Origin: Paenibacillus sp. J31TS4
GTDB taxonomy: Bacteria; Bacillota; Bacilli; Paenibacillales; NBRC-103111
Direction of reading: 5' to 3'
Length of the DNA: 64,000 bases
NCBI RefSeq assembly: GCF_018403265.1
Contig: NZ_BOSI01000001.1
Location: 1,736,001-1,800,000 of the forward strand
Shown here: positions 42,795 to 52,318 of the stretch, piece after piece
Layout: each line of letters begins with the position of its first letter
Position numbering within the stretch: the first letter of the stretch is position 1
Notes under the pieces: model-generated
What the model saw: only the letters and a program-made list of their open reading frames with translations
Database searches by the model: none
What the model was told of the DNA's origin: nothing
Made by a program: the position numbers and the translations under genes

Positions 42795-44408
42795 TTATTT
42801 TGCCGCCGCAAATCGGTCGTAGGCTTTCTTTTGAATCTTCATATACTCGTCAAGCCCCATGCCTTTGATTGTGCTGATGTACTTATCCCATTCGGAGAAA
42901 GGCGTCTTGCCCGTAATGAAGCTGTCGCGTGCCTCACTGACATATTTCTCGATATCGGCTGCCAATGCGGACATCCTTTTCTCTTCGTCGACCGTGAAGG
43001 TAAAGGCCGGCCAAATATCCTTGGCGAGATCGGGCTCCAGCAGCTTCTCGGACAATTTGGGCAATTTGGCATCCGTGCCGAAATAACCCTGTTTCACAAA
43101 GCCGGGATACCCGCCTCCCCCCCATGTCAAATAGGGCTTCCTGGCTTCCGCGAGAGACAAGCCGCCAGGGTTGTTCGTAATGATGTCCATCAGCTTCGGA
43201 CCGTCTGCCGTTTGATGAAATGTAACCCCTTCAACGCCCATGAAGAACAGCTTAGCTCCTTCGTCGCTATAGAAATAATCCATCCAGCGAGCAGCGACAG
43301 CCGGATCCTTGGCTTTATCCGTTATGGAGAATCCGCCCATCCCGGCCAAAGGAGAAACCTGATAAACCCATTGATGGTCGCCGTGCGGTCCCACTAAAAC
43401 CGGGGCAGGGGCGAAATTCTCGCCGGAGGGGCCAAATTCCGCTACCGGATCGGGATCGACCGCGCTGCCTATTGCATCGCCGAGGGATTTAAACTTCCCT
43501 CTGTCAACGGAAAATACATCCTGCATAATTAATTTTTCAGCGTAAAGCTTGTTGATATATTGAAGCATCTCTTTGTAGTTGTTATCTATGGGGAAAAAGC
43601 GGAGTTCGTTCGACTTCGGATCCACATCGACAAATTGGTGCTGGCCCCCCCTGTTCCCGATGTTATACGAACCTTTGAGCCAATTGACCAAGCCGGACAG
43701 TTTGTAGGGGTCGCTGTACGGAATCTCATCCGCTTTTCCGTTCCCGTTCAGATCCGTTGATTGAACCGCCTTCAAATAGTTGTAGAAGTCATCCGTTGTT
43801 TTCGGCATATCCATCCCCAGCTTGGCTAGCCAATCCTTTCGGATCCAAGGCCGTTCGTTGCTGAGGACAAGTTGAAAGTCCGGTGAGTAGATCGTTGGTG
43901 CCGAGTAAATCTTACCGTCCGGAAACGTTAACCCCTTTTTGATGGAAGGGTATTGGTCAAGCAAAGCCTTCAGGTTGGGCATATGCTTATCGATCAAATC
44001 GTTAAGAGGAAGAATGACGCCTTGGCTTCCATACTTGTTCAGATCGGAGTTTGAAAGTCTGGCGGTATAAAAGACTTCCGGGTAGCTTCCGCTTGCCAGT
44101 GCCAGATTTCGTTTTTCGGTTAGCCCCTCAAAGGGAACCAAGCCCCAATTAATATGGACGTTGGTCATTTCCTCGTATTTCTTCCAAATCAGAACGTCAT
44201 TATAATCCGTCGCATTTCCGGAAAATCGGCCGGTCATGAATTGCAGGGTTACCGGCTCTTTCACGATAGGCATCCCGCTCTCGTTTACGTTGCTCGATGG
44301 CTTGTTTGTTTCTTTCCCCGGTTCTTGTTTGCTCTCGTCTCTGCTGCAGGCAGAGCTGACAATTAACATGGCCGCCAACGGAATAACTAACCCTGTTTTA
44401 CGCTTCAT
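42795..44408 (-). CDS. Extracellular solute-binding lipoprotein of the sugar ABC transporter
   Basis: This 537-residue protein has a lipoprotein signal with the lipobox ending at Cys21 (MLIVSSAC), then a charged linker and a large family 1-type binding domain with long hinge regions. Its size is typical of LplA-like binding proteins in Paenibacillus. It captures oligosaccharides outside the membrane for the two permeases downstream. It lies 24 bp after the DUF2961 gene, which suggests import of a product released by that gene's enzyme. Confidence 0.92.
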   Translation of the reverse strand: MKRKTGLVIPLAAMLIVSSACSRDESKQEPGKETNKPSSNVNESGMPIVKEPVTLQFMTGRFSGNATDYNDVLIWKKYEEMTNVHINWGLVPFEGLTEKRNLALASGSYPEVFYTARLSNSDLNKYGSQGVILPLNDLIDKHMPNLKALLDQYPSIKKGLTFPDGKIYSAPTIYSPDFQLVLSNERPWIRKDWLAKLGMDMPKTTDDFYNYLKAVQSTDLNGNGKADEIPYSDPYKLSGLVNWLKGSYNIGNRGGQHQFVDVDPKSNELRFFPIDNNYKEMLQYINKLYAEKLIMQDVFSVDRGKFKSLGDAIGSAVDPDPVAEFGPSGENFAPAPVLVGPHGDHQWVYQVSPLAGMGGFSITDKAKDPAVAARWMDYFYSDEGAKLFFMGVEGVTFHQTADGPKLMDIITNNPGGLSLAEARKPYLTWGGGGYPGFVKQGYFGTDAKLPKLSEKLLEPDLAKDIWPAFTFTVDEEKRMSALAADIEKYVSEARDSFITGKTPFSEWDKYISTIKGMGLDEYMKIQKKAYDRFAAAK

Positions 44409-44432
44409 GGACTACCCCTCCATTTTTGGGTA

Positions 44433-45950
44433 TCAATCACGCGCTTGAATGATCATGTCTTCACGAAAACGGCCGGCTGTATCGAAGAAGGCGAGATGGG
44501 ACGCCCACGATCTGAAATTGTTATTATGCATATTCGATAGTTTGAACAAGATCTTATGGGTTCCTGAGGTCAAGCTAATTGGAACTTTCTGAACTTCGAA
44601 ACCGTTTCCATGAGTTTCATCCAAGACTACTCGATCGTTCACGTACAGCCTCATTCGATCGTCGAACCCGACTCGGATCGTTCCTTCGAAAGCTTCTCGT
44701 AAGGTGATGTAGCCGTAAGCGAATCCATAGCATTGCGTCTGGTAATTGATTCTCGGTACATGAGGCCGCATGCACACATGGAAATCCATGAATCCTCTAG
44801 GAGCGTTCAGCGTCTTCCAACTGACGGGCATTATCGTGTTATCCGAAACGCGGTAGTCCGTCGTCAGCGACAAGTCCTGACTTTTCTCTATTTCGTGCGT
44901 CTTGTCAAACGGATTCGGGTCTTCGTCCTTTACCGGTCCGTATACATTCCACGTATGCATATACTCCGGAAGGACGTCGCCGGAGAGTCTCCGAGCCAAG
45001 CTTTCCTGCCATAGGTCCTTCCCTCCAGGAAGCTTGTAAAATTCGCGATGGGGTTCGTCTTGGTACCAATAAGCGACGCTCGAAATACACGCCCCCATAG
45101 CTCCCAGCTGCATGGTGATGGAAGACTTGAAACGAATCGGGTCCTGGGCAAAAAACCGGTACAGCACCAAGTTCACAAAGGATTTATGGTCGGTATCGAG
45201 CGTCTGGCAGAACGGGTTTCCCATGTAAAGGTGGGAGGAGCGGGCTGTCCCCCAGGAATGGCCAAAGAAATCCTCCGCCCCGATGCCGTGCATCAGATGC
45301 GGGTGCCTCTCTCCGTCGATCAGGATCAGATCCCCGCCGCCATGATACCAGGAGTCCTGCTGATGCGATGCCGCTCGGATCCCGAACGTCGCTCCAATCA
45401 AGTAGCCTTCTCCTTGCGCATCCATGACCACGTACCGATGCCCGTAGCTATCGGTGGGAGACTCCATTCTGTACTTGGCATGAAATCGGAGCTGAGCCCA
45501 TCGCTCTGGCAAGCCATCTGTACATTTCTCATAGTCGCATTGAAAATAAATATCTTGGGAAGGCACTTCAGGATCGATGTACAATTGGATAATCGCTTTT
45601 TTGGCGAATGGCATCGTAAAATAACAATTCAATCCGTTCTTCGGTAAGATGTGCAAGTAGCAGCTGTCCAGCTGGTACTCGCTCCCGGTCATCCCCATCG
45701 GCAAACCGAAAAAATCGCCTATCGGAGCTTCTACGCTCGGAAACGCTTCGTCGTCCCAATAGATGCGAAGGATGCACATGCGGCTCAACTGCTTGGCAGT
45801 CGTGGAAATTGTCACCCATAGATGCTTAACAATACCGGGGCCGTCAATCTCCGCCAGTGTATTCCACTGTCCCGAATGCACCGTTTTGTGTACAGTAACT
45901 CGCTGAGACTGGTATTCGTAATCCGGCAGCGTAAAGGTCATGGTTTCCAT
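44433..45950 (-). CDS. DUF2961 protein (glycoside hydrolase 172-like)
   Basis: This 505-residue protein has the DUF2961 double jelly-roll pattern: AEIDGPGIVKHLWVTIS, LRIYWDDEAFPSVEAPIGDFFG, YLHILPKNGLNCYFTMPFAKKA, and GAEDFFGHSWG. Characterised relatives (GH172) are difructose-dianhydride synthases and exo-arabino- or fructofuranosidases. A C-terminal region (about 400-500) resembles a PA14/carbohydrate-binding jelly roll. No signal peptide is visible, so it would act inside the cell. A cre site lies 23 bases upstream of the ATG. Confidence 0.88.
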   Translation of the reverse strand: METMTFTLPDYEYQSQRVTVHKTVHSGQWNTLAEIDGPGIVKHLWVTISTTAKQLSRMCILRIYWDDEAFPSVEAPIGDFFGLPMGMTGSEYQLDSCYLHILPKNGLNCYFTMPFAKKAIIQLYIDPEVPSQDIYFQCDYEKCTDGLPERWAQLRFHAKYRMESPTDSYGHRYVVMDAQGEGYLIGATFGIRAASHQQDSWYHGGGDLILIDGERHPHLMHGIGAEDFFGHSWGTARSSHLYMGNPFCQTLDTDHKSFVNLVLYRFFAQDPIRFKSSITMQLGAMGACISSVAYWYQDEPHREFYKLPGGKDLWQESLARRLSGDVLPEYMHTWNVYGPVKDEDPNPFDKTHEIEKSQDLSLTTDYRVSDNTIMPVSWKTLNAPRGFMDFHVCMRPHVPRINYQTQCYGFAYGYITLREAFEGTIRVGFDDRMRLYVNDRVVLDETHGNGFEVQKVPISLTSGTHKILFKLSNMHNNNFRSWASHLAFFDTAGRFREDMIIQARD

Positions 45951-45972
45951 CTCCGTTCCTGAATAATGGGTG

Positions 45973-45986
45973 TGTTAACGTTTACA
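45973..45986. promoter_or_regulatory. Catabolite-responsive element (cre) before the DUF2961 gene
   Basis: TGTTAACGTTTACA matches the CcpA-binding consensus TGWNANCGNTNWCA at every fixed position. It lies between the FAD oxidoreductase stop and the DUF2961 start, so CcpA would repress or block transcription into the transporter part of the locus when glucose is present. Confidence 0.7.
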
Positions 45987-46013
45987 TAAATTCGTCGCCA
46001 AGTCTTCTCAGAC

Positions 46014-47567
46014 TCATACGGAAAGCAGCTGTCCGTCCTGAAGCAGCCTTGTTCGAAGCGTCCCGTAATCGACGTCTTGAACGGCTCTTCCGCTCCCTTC
46101 AAGGGCCATAGCAGCGGCGGTCCCCGCCGATTGACCCAGAACCATGAAGACCGGTTCCATGCGAATCGAGCCGTAAGCGATATGCGAGGAAGAAAGACAG
46201 ACTGGTACGAGCAAGTTCGTGCACTCCGTTCCTTTTGGGACGATCCCCCGGTACGAGATCGGATACGGGCCGTTTAACCCGGTTTCCACATTGCCTTCGT
46301 TCACGCAGCGTCCGTCGATGACAAGGCGGCGGCAATTATGCGAGTCCATCCCGTAAGAGGCCATGCCGATCGCATCTTCCTCCACGCGATAGCGCAAGCA
46401 ATGATTCTGGTTCATCACCACATCCCCGATCATGCGTCTGCCTTCCCGAACATACAAGGAATGCGGCCAGTTGGCGGTGCCGAGGAACTCGTCAGCTGGC
46501 AAGCCCCAACGGCTGACCTCCTCGCGAATCGATAGCGGTACGCTGTCGTCGTTGGCAAGGAAGTGCAGGATCCCGAGATTATGGTGCACATGCTCCTGGA
46601 AGAGACGTTCCCGTTCCGCGTAATCGCCGTCCGGCCAGCCGTGGTTCATCCCAATAAAGTCGGTGCTGACGGCTCCGAAATTGTTCAAGTCGGTTTTGCC
46701 GTTCGGCATCGGCCAATGCAGCCGCATCACATCCCAGACGCCTGCGCGAATATAGCGGGACAGCAGTTCGAACTTGGCGGGGTCGTACCCCGGAGGCTGC
46801 GGAAAATCGACCTTGTTGCTCGCCGTGTCGGTAAGACAAATGCGGAAATTGTACGCTTGGACCGAGCTGTCGCCCTGACCTTGAATACCCGGAGATGCAT
46901 CCGACACCCCGTACAGCAGCCCGCTGTCCGGCTTGCCCTCCACGACAAACGGGTCGACCCACGCCCGGAAGGTGTGATGGGGAGAGCCGAACTGGATGCC
47001 GTTCCACGTCTCGTGATACACCGCGTTCGCTTCTCTGCCGACATGATAGGACACGCCTGCACGAGCCAGCAGATCCCCTTCGTACGAGGCGTCGATAAAC
47101 ATTCCCGCGCAGTATGCGTCGCCGTTCTCCATCGTTATCCGCACAATTCTGCCGTCGCGCTTCTCCACCTGCTTCAGGTGCTGCTCGAAGTAGACGGGAA
47201 CCCCCGCTCGCTCCAGCATCTCGCTGAAGAGTTTCTCCGCCACATGCGGCTCCATGTACCAGGCGGTTCCGTCGGCTTCCTTGCTGTCGTAGTGCCGCCC
47301 GACAGCTTCGTAGAACTCGCGGGCGATGCCGCCGATCGATGACTTGTTCCCGAAGTCCGTCCGGCCGAGGCCGCTTGCTGTAATGCCCCCCAGATGGCGG
47401 CCGAATTCGGCAATAACGACGTTTAACCCCATTCGACTCGCTTGAACGGCTGCAGCGATTCCCGCAGGCGTACCACCGTACACACACAGATCGGCCTTCC
47501 TCGTCACCGGCTGTTCCGACTTGGCCTTCGGCGAATAATAGCGTAAGTCCGTTCTTGACAATGCCAT
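46014..47567 (-). CDS. FAD-dependent oxidoreductase (FAD_oxidored family)
   Basis: This 517-residue flavoprotein starts with a FAD site (VYGGTPAGIAAAVQASRMG, residues 28-46), followed by GRHLGGITASGLGRTD, typical of the family that includes xanthan lyase-like and sugar-linked oxidoreductases. The C-terminus has QSAGTAAAMALEG, the second FAD contact. It is first in the carbohydrate operon. The substrate is probably a sugar derivative, which is inference. No signal peptide is present. Confidence 0.87.
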   Translation of the reverse strand: MALSRTDLRYYSPKAKSEQPVTRKADLCVYGGTPAGIAAAVQASRMGLNVVIAEFGRHLGGITASGLGRTDFGNKSSIGGIAREFYEAVGRHYDSKEADGTAWYMEPHVAEKLFSEMLERAGVPVYFEQHLKQVEKRDGRIVRITMENGDAYCAGMFIDASYEGDLLARAGVSYHVGREANAVYHETWNGIQFGSPHHTFRAWVDPFVVEGKPDSGLLYGVSDASPGIQGQGDSSVQAYNFRICLTDTASNKVDFPQPPGYDPAKFELLSRYIRAGVWDVMRLHWPMPNGKTDLNNFGAVSTDFIGMNHGWPDGDYAERERLFQEHVHHNLGILHFLANDDSVPLSIREEVSRWGLPADEFLGTANWPHSLYVREGRRMIGDVVMNQNHCLRYRVEEDAIGMASYGMDSHNCRRLVIDGRCVNEGNVETGLNGPYPISYRGIVPKGTECTNLLVPVCLSSSHIAYGSIRMEPVFMVLGQSAGTAAAMALEGSGRAVQDVDYGTLRTRLLQDGQLLSV

Positions 47568-47611
47568 CCCCCCTCACTTCGTCATCCTGCCATAACTGCT
47601 TGCAAATTAAG

Positions 47612-47640
47612 ATTATAGAATCCCGCTATCCGTTGAACAT
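47612..47640 (-). promoter_or_regulatory. Candidate promoter for the carbohydrate operon
   Basis: A perfect TATAAT lies on the minus strand 45 bases upstream of the FAD oxidoreductase ATG, with no good -35 box at 16-18 bases. A poor -35 fits a promoter that needs an activator such as the AraC protein encoded at 39950. Confidence 0.4.
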
Positions 47641-47683
47641 GCACATTCTTAGTTCGTTATGTACAATCTTTCATGGCATACAT

Positions 47684-47715
47684 GAAAAAAGACTGCCGAA
47701 ACGTTCTCGACAGTC
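47684..47715 (-). terminator. Terminator after the GNAT acetyltransferase gene
   Basis: The stem GACTGTCGA/TTCGGCAGTC (one mismatch) is followed on the minus strand by TTTTTT. It lies about 80 bases after the stop codon, beyond another inverted repeat. Confidence 0.8.
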
Positions 47716-47724
47716 GTACAGCCC

Positions 47725-47793
47725 GGTTCGCGGACAAGTTCCTCGCGGCGCTTGCCCGGCCAATAAATTGGTACTTGTCCCGCTAAGCGAACC
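47725..47793. repeat. Imperfect long inverted repeat at the GNAT gene end
   Basis: GGTTCGCGGACAAGT pairs with ACTTGTCC...GCGAACC; the right arm carries six extra bases. The right arm touches the acetyltransferase stop codon and the loop is about 33 bases. It may be an mRNA 3' structure or a remnant of a palindromic element. Confidence 0.6.
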
Positions 47794-48641
47794 TACAGTC
47801 TTTTCCTCATATATTGCTTGCTGTACCCCTCCGTAAAGCCAAGGCTGTCGTACAGATGTCTGGCAGGATTACCGACGACGCACCAGAGGCTGACGGTTGT
47901 ATGGCCGCGCCGATACAGTTCATTGCATAAATACATCACAAACTTTCTTCCGATCCCCTGCCCCTGAACGTCGGGACGAACGGAAACACTGCTGATTTCA
48001 TTCCCGGAAAGGTGGCTGTAGGCGACGATTTCCCCATTACGCTCGCAGACAAAATGGTCAGCGGCATCCTCTCTCCATGCCCGGCGTTCGGTTTCACTGG
48101 GATGCGCAACGACAGAATCGGGGAAGCTCCCGACGCGGACGCGCATTTCGTGAAACGCCTGGGCATACATAGCCTGACTCTCCAGATAGTCTTCGTCCGT
48201 ATACGGCCTCGCGGGAAGCTCCATCGGAGGGAAGGGATCGCCGGTCCGCTCCATATAAGCTGAAGAAAAATAGTCGTCATACCCGAGCTTGCGCGCAAAC
48301 GCATGCGCTGCTGGATGCCCGGTAACAAAAGAGCTTCTGACGGTTTGGGTTCCGCCCTCCCGCAAGACGGCTTCCGCATGCTTGACGACAGCCGTACCGA
48401 TTCCTTGTCTGCGAAACGGGACAACGACGAATACAGTAAGATAGCTTACGACTCCGGGCTTGCTCATCTGGGCTATCGCCACGAGCTTATCGTCGTTGTA
48501 GGCGGTCACGAACAAGTCCGGGTATTGTGCAAGCGTCCGCAGGAGATCCTCCCCGGCTTCGGCGTCTCCACTAACTAATTCTCGGACAGCGGCATACTCT
48601 TCATTCCGGAAGCGTTCGTACCGAAGATCGGTCTGGGTCAT
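47793..48641 (-). CDS. Tandem GNAT acetyltransferase
   Basis: This 282-residue protein has two GNAT domains. The first (about 1-140) has the acetyl-CoA loop VVPFRRQGIGTAVVKHAE. The second (about 145-282) has VRPDVQGQGIGRKFVMYLCNEL followed by VGNPARHLYDSLGF. Both acetyl-CoA motifs look intact. The substrate is unknown; tandem GNAT proteins include mycothiol synthase-like and antibiotic-modifying enzymes. It is monocistronic by its flanking terminator. Confidence 0.88.
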   Translation of the reverse strand: MTQTDLRYERFRNEEYAAVRELVSGDAEAGEDLLRTLAQYPDLFVTAYNDDKLVAIAQMSKPGVVSYLTVFVVVPFRRQGIGTAVVKHAEAVLREGGTQTVRSSFVTGHPAAHAFARKLGYDDYFSSAYMERTGDPFPPMELPARPYTDEDYLESQAMYAQAFHEMRVRVGSFPDSVVAHPSETERRAWREDAADHFVCERNGEIVAYSHLSGNEISSVSVRPDVQGQGIGRKFVMYLCNELYRRGHTTVSLWCVVGNPARHLYDSLGFTEGYSKQYMRKRL

Positions 48642-48748
48642 CGCTCTCTTCTTCCTCCCTTATTACGGCGATAAAGAATCCTCTGTCTCACTCCATGAAG
48701 AGAAGCCCAAGGCGGGCTCTCGTCCTTCTTCCTCCGAACTCCCCTGCT

Positions 48749-49397
48749 CTAACGGACTTGGGCACGAACGAATTGCTCGATTCGCTGCCAGTACTCGGCC
48801 CACAAATAATCCGCATTCTCGATAACCAGCTTCGGAATGTCCCAATCGTCCACGAGTCCACGCACAAACGCCTGGCTGCCTCTCCACAGCAAGCCGGCCT
48901 CCCGAAAATCCTCGTCCGTTTTGAAGGAGACCGGTCCCCATTCCATGCCTCGAACGCTGCAGATGAACCTCCACTGCGCTTCCGGGTCGATTTGATAATA
49001 ATAAATCAGCGAAGGATGGAGCGGAGAAAGAATGTCCTGCAAGGAATGCGCGAACCCTCGCAGCTTATCTTTGTTCATCCCGCCGTGAAACGATGTGTTG
49101 ATGGTGTCCTGAAACATCACGCTTTCGATAATGGTCACGTCATGACTTGCCAGCAGCTGCTCTTGCACGAATGTCCTATATTTCGCTTGAAGGAGGCTGA
49201 TGAATTCGTCCGCTTCCCGCTCGTCCGCCTTGTTAAACGTACGGTCAAGAAGGAACAAGGGGTGATTCGGCTGCTGCTCCAGAATGCAGCGATTGGCGAT
49301 TCCCCATTCGTTCAGCAGGTCCGAAAACCATGCGTGCACATGTTGTCTTTCCGGATCCCGGCATACCGTCGATTATGATTAGCCGCTTCGTTTTCAT
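48749..49397 (-). pseudogene. P-loop kinase-like gene broken by a frameshift next to the Walker A motif
   Basis: A good ribosome binding site (GGGAGGG) and ATG at 49397 start MKTKRLIIIDGMPGSGKTT, a P-loop. The frame then runs into unrelated residues. The rest of the protein (VHAWFSDLLNEWGIANRCILEQQPNHPLF onward, about 195 residues ending at 48749) continues in another frame from about 49339. Only one base separates the two parts where relatives would be expected to have about four codons, so a deletion of about 11 bases is likely. The downstream part looks like a conserved nucleoside-kinase-like domain. Confidence 0.7.
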
Positions 49398-49536
49398 TTT
49401 CGCCCTCCCCCTATCCCAGTGCACAAGCTTCGGAGCCTGATTATAAGCCATGTCTTCCTAATTGGGAGTTGGAAAAAATCTATAAAACAAAACAGGCCCG
49501 CCCTACTTTGGAAGCAGTTCCTATACTTATCCATGA

Positions 49537-49564
49537 CAAAAAGGGGTTAAAGCAGCTTAACCCC
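49537..49564 (-). terminator. Terminator after the AT-rich methyltransferase gene
   Basis: GGGGTTAA/TTAACCCC form a perfect stem, followed on the minus strand by TTTTTG. Confidence 0.85.
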
Positions 49565-49587
49565 ATACTCTGCCCTTTGGGCCGACC

Positions 49588-50430
49588 TTATAGTTTCCTC
49601 AGAACCATCCACCACATTTTGTCATACGACTTAAGCTCAACTTCTTCTAATCCTAAACCTGCTTCTTCAATCCATTCTCTCGCCATGTTTATGTAAGAAC
49701 TATGAAATTCCGAAGAATAACCCATTGCCTCATAACCTGCATATGTACAGTTATCAAAGACCATGTAGCCACCTGGCTTCAGTAATTTCCTACACGTATC
49801 GATTAAACTGACAAAAGCATCATATGTAGCAATTTTTAATTTTCCGCTATTGTGATACTCCATAACTTTACTAAGTAATTGTGGTTCAATCTCCCACCAA
49901 TTGTTATTAATTGTATCTATGTTTTCGATCTTTGCGATGATTGTTTGAATAATGTCATTGATCGCATGGTGGAATGCAATGACTTCCATTGACCCTTTAC
50001 TAAGGTGATTCAAGATATTAGCACCATCATCTTCGATAATTTGAATACTTAAATTTAACCCTTCTGTCTTTTCACGAAATCTTTGGGAAAGTTCTTTATT
50101 TAAATTGGCAGTAACATAGTTTCCACCATTCCCCGAAGAATAGGCGTTCATTGCTTTTGGAATATAAACTGTATCTCCTGCACCTATCTCAAAGATACTT
50201 GCATTACGTGGAACGTTTACTATCTCAAAAATATGGAACCATGATGCTGTGTAATATAACTCGAGTATTTCAAAGCCCTTTTCTTCAGAAAGGTTAATCG
50301 GGACAGTGATTACCTGATTAAACCGACTTTCTATTTCGTTCGCGTTTTGAAACATCTCAGATAAAGAATCACTAACTAGACGTTCAAACCTACCCAATTC
50401 GATTTGTTTTGAGAGCTCACTCAAATTCAT
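49588..50430 (-). CDS. SAM-dependent methyltransferase-like protein, AT-rich
   Basis: This 280-residue protein has a probable SAM motif I in ASIFEIGAGDTVYIPKAM (about residue 78) and a motif IV-like GSMEVIAFHHAIND; later LLKPGGYMVFDNC matches the post-IV strand of class I methyltransferases. The gene is much more AT-rich than its neighbours, so it was probably acquired by transfer. It has its own terminator. The substrate is unknown. Confidence 0.75.
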   Translation of the reverse strand: MNLSELSKQIELGRFERLVSDSLSEMFQNANEIESRFNQVITVPINLSEEKGFEILELYYTASWFHIFEIVNVPRNASIFEIGAGDTVYIPKAMNAYSSGNGGNYVTANLNKELSQRFREKTEGLNLSIQIIEDDGANILNHLSKGSMEVIAFHHAINDIIQTIIAKIENIDTINNNWWEIEPQLLSKVMEYHNSGKLKIATYDAFVSLIDTCRKLLKPGGYMVFDNCTYAGYEAMGYSSEFHSSYINMAREWIEEAGLGLEEVELKSYDKMWWMVLRKL

Positions 50431-50486
50431 ACCCTCATCCCCTTAACACAAATAATGGTAAGTATGATATCGCCATTGCCGGTTCT

Positions 50487-50747
50487 TCATTCCTTCTCCG
50501 GCAGCGTGCCGCCTTCTCCGTCTCTCTCCCGCTGCTGTCGGATCTCCTTAACCCGCTCCTCGTACCGCTCGCGGATGCGCAGAATCGCTTCCTGGTGTAG
50601 TCGCTTCCTTCTTTCCTCTGCGAGACGGTCAAGCTCCTCTTTCTGCTCCGGGCTGACCTTGTACACGTTCGTCGTTATAACCTCGGCGGTTGTATACACC
50701 GCTTCCGCTTGTGCCCGATCCCTCTTGTCCTTGTCTGAGCTCGCCAT
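50487..50747 (-). CDS. Small charged coiled-coil protein of unknown function
   Basis: This 86-residue protein is rich in Glu, Arg and Lys and should form a long helix from about residue 30 to 75 (SPEQKEELDRLAEERRKRL). The ATG follows GGAGGCGGGAG. It is 30 bp downstream of the sulfatase stop region on the same strand, so the two may be co-transcribed. I do not recognise the family. Confidence 0.6.
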   Translation of the reverse strand: MASSDKDKRDRAQAEAVYTTAEVITTNVYKVSPEQKEELDRLAEERRKRLHQEAILRIRERYEERVKEIRQQRERDGEGGTLPEKE

Positions 50748-50777
50748 CTGCTCCCGCCTCCATCCCTCGGTTCCCGA

Positions 50778-52241
50778 TTACGCCAGCCGTTCCCGGTGCC
50801 AACGGTCGATGCGCTCCTGGTAGTGCGGTGAGACGATCGGCGGTCGGCCGGCCTGGCAGACGAGCGACTCGCCGTCGGTCAAGCCTACGCCGCGCGGCTC
50901 GAGCTCGGCCACGAGACGCTTCCGCCACATGGCCAGCTCCTTCGCATGCTCCGCTGACGAGGCGAGGTCCCGGCATTCGCCCGGATCGGCCTCAAGATCG
51001 AACAGCTGCTCTTTGTCGGCCCGCGGCAGCCAGATGTACTTCCAGCGGCCGTCCGTCAAATAGTGCATCTCCTGCAGCTCCGAATAGCAGGTCCTATGCT
51101 CGCCGTGCACATAGTCCCGCCAAGGCGCCGCTTCGTTCTCCATGATCGGCAGGAGGCTGCGGCCGTCCACCGTCTCCGGTATCGGCAAACCGGCCGCGTC
51201 CAGAATGGTCGGCATGATGTCCTGCAGGCAGACCGGCTCCTCGACCCTGCCGCGTACCTGCCGTTCCATCGTTTTCGGGAGCCGGACGATGAGCGGAATA
51301 TGGGAGGCTCCTTCATAACCGTGGGTTTTGCGCCACAGATGATGATCGCCGAGCATATCCCCGTGATCCGATAAGAACAGGATCAGCGTATTGTCCAGCA
51401 GCTTGTGTTTCTTCAGATGCATAAGCACCCGCCCGATCTGGTGATCAATATGATGGATAAGTCCGTAGTAGCCAGCCCGCGCCCGATGAATCTCCTCGTC
51501 GCTCCGTTTGCCCCGCCACGCGTCCGGACTCGCCGCATCCTCCGGCACGTCGTGCACCGAGGCCCAGTCACCGACATAGGGCTTTGGCAGCTCCTTGTCC
51601 ATATAGAGATCGAAGTAGTAAGGAAGCGCGTCGTAGGGCGAATGCGGACGGGCAAACGACATCTTGAGGAAGAACGGCATCGTCGGGTCCCGCCGGTCGA
51701 GGAACTTGATCGCCTCGCTCGCCGTCCAATTGACCGGATGCAGAAACTCCGGCGCATGGAACGGCCGGCACATCCACGAATTCCAGTCCAGGCCGTGGTC
51801 GGTCATGTCGTAATCGCCGGTTTTGTGCTCATCGAACCATCGCTTGTAGTCGGAGACGAAGCCCGGGTCCTCCACGCGGCCCGACTCCTCCAATAGCGTA
51901 TGGTGAAAGCCGTTCAGCGCCCGCTGCGGCTGAAAATTCATTTTGCCGATGCCCTGGGTCTGGTAGCCGCCCTTGGCCAGCTCGCCGGGCATCGTATGGG
52001 CGAAGCCGCCTCCCATCCGTCCCGTCCCCAGCACGCCCGTATGCCAGGGGTCCATCCCGGACAGCAGGGTCGTTCTAGCGGGAACGCAGGAAGGCGTTGA
52101 CGTGTAGGCATGCGTGAACACCGTTCCCTGCGAAGCGATCCAGTCCAGATTCGCCGTCTCGATTACCCGGTTGCCGGTGCAGCCGAGCGTGTCCCAGCGC
52201 TGCTGGTCCGTCATAAGCAAGAGCACGTTTGGTTTCTTCAT
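50778..52241 (-). CDS. Sulfatase (arylsulfatase family, Cys-type)
   Basis: This 487-residue enzyme has the sulfatase metal site DQQRWDTLGC (residues 12-21), the active-site motif C-x-P-x-R as Cys52-Val-Pro-Ala-Arg within TPSCVPARTTLLSG, and later FLSDHGDMLGDHHLW with metal ligands. Cys52 must be oxidised to formylglycine by an activating enzyme not encoded here. It hydrolyses sulfate esters, perhaps of polysaccharides. No signal peptide is present. I chose ATG 52241 (MKKPNVLL); longer frames add unrelated residues. A cre site lies about 80 bases upstream. Confidence 0.9.
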   Translation of the reverse strand: MKKPNVLLLMTDQQRWDTLGCTGNRVIETANLDWIASQGTVFTHAYTSTPSCVPARTTLLSGMDPWHTGVLGTGRMGGGFAHTMPGELAKGGYQTQGIGKMNFQPQRALNGFHHTLLEESGRVEDPGFVSDYKRWFDEHKTGDYDMTDHGLDWNSWMCRPFHAPEFLHPVNWTASEAIKFLDRRDPTMPFFLKMSFARPHSPYDALPYYFDLYMDKELPKPYVGDWASVHDVPEDAASPDAWRGKRSDEEIHRARAGYYGLIHHIDHQIGRVLMHLKKHKLLDNTLILFLSDHGDMLGDHHLWRKTHGYEGASHIPLIVRLPKTMERQVRGRVEEPVCLQDIMPTILDAAGLPIPETVDGRSLLPIMENEAAPWRDYVHGEHRTCYSELQEMHYLTDGRWKYIWLPRADKEQLFDLEADPGECRDLASSAEHAKELAMWRKRLVAELEPRGVGLTDGESLVCQAGRPPIVSPHYQERIDRWHRERLA

Positions 52242-52318
52242 CGTTTGGATGTCTCCCCTCTCCACAAGTGAGAAGCCGGATCTTTCCGGCCGGACGCTTT
52301 CTTTGGCGCGGAGTCTTG

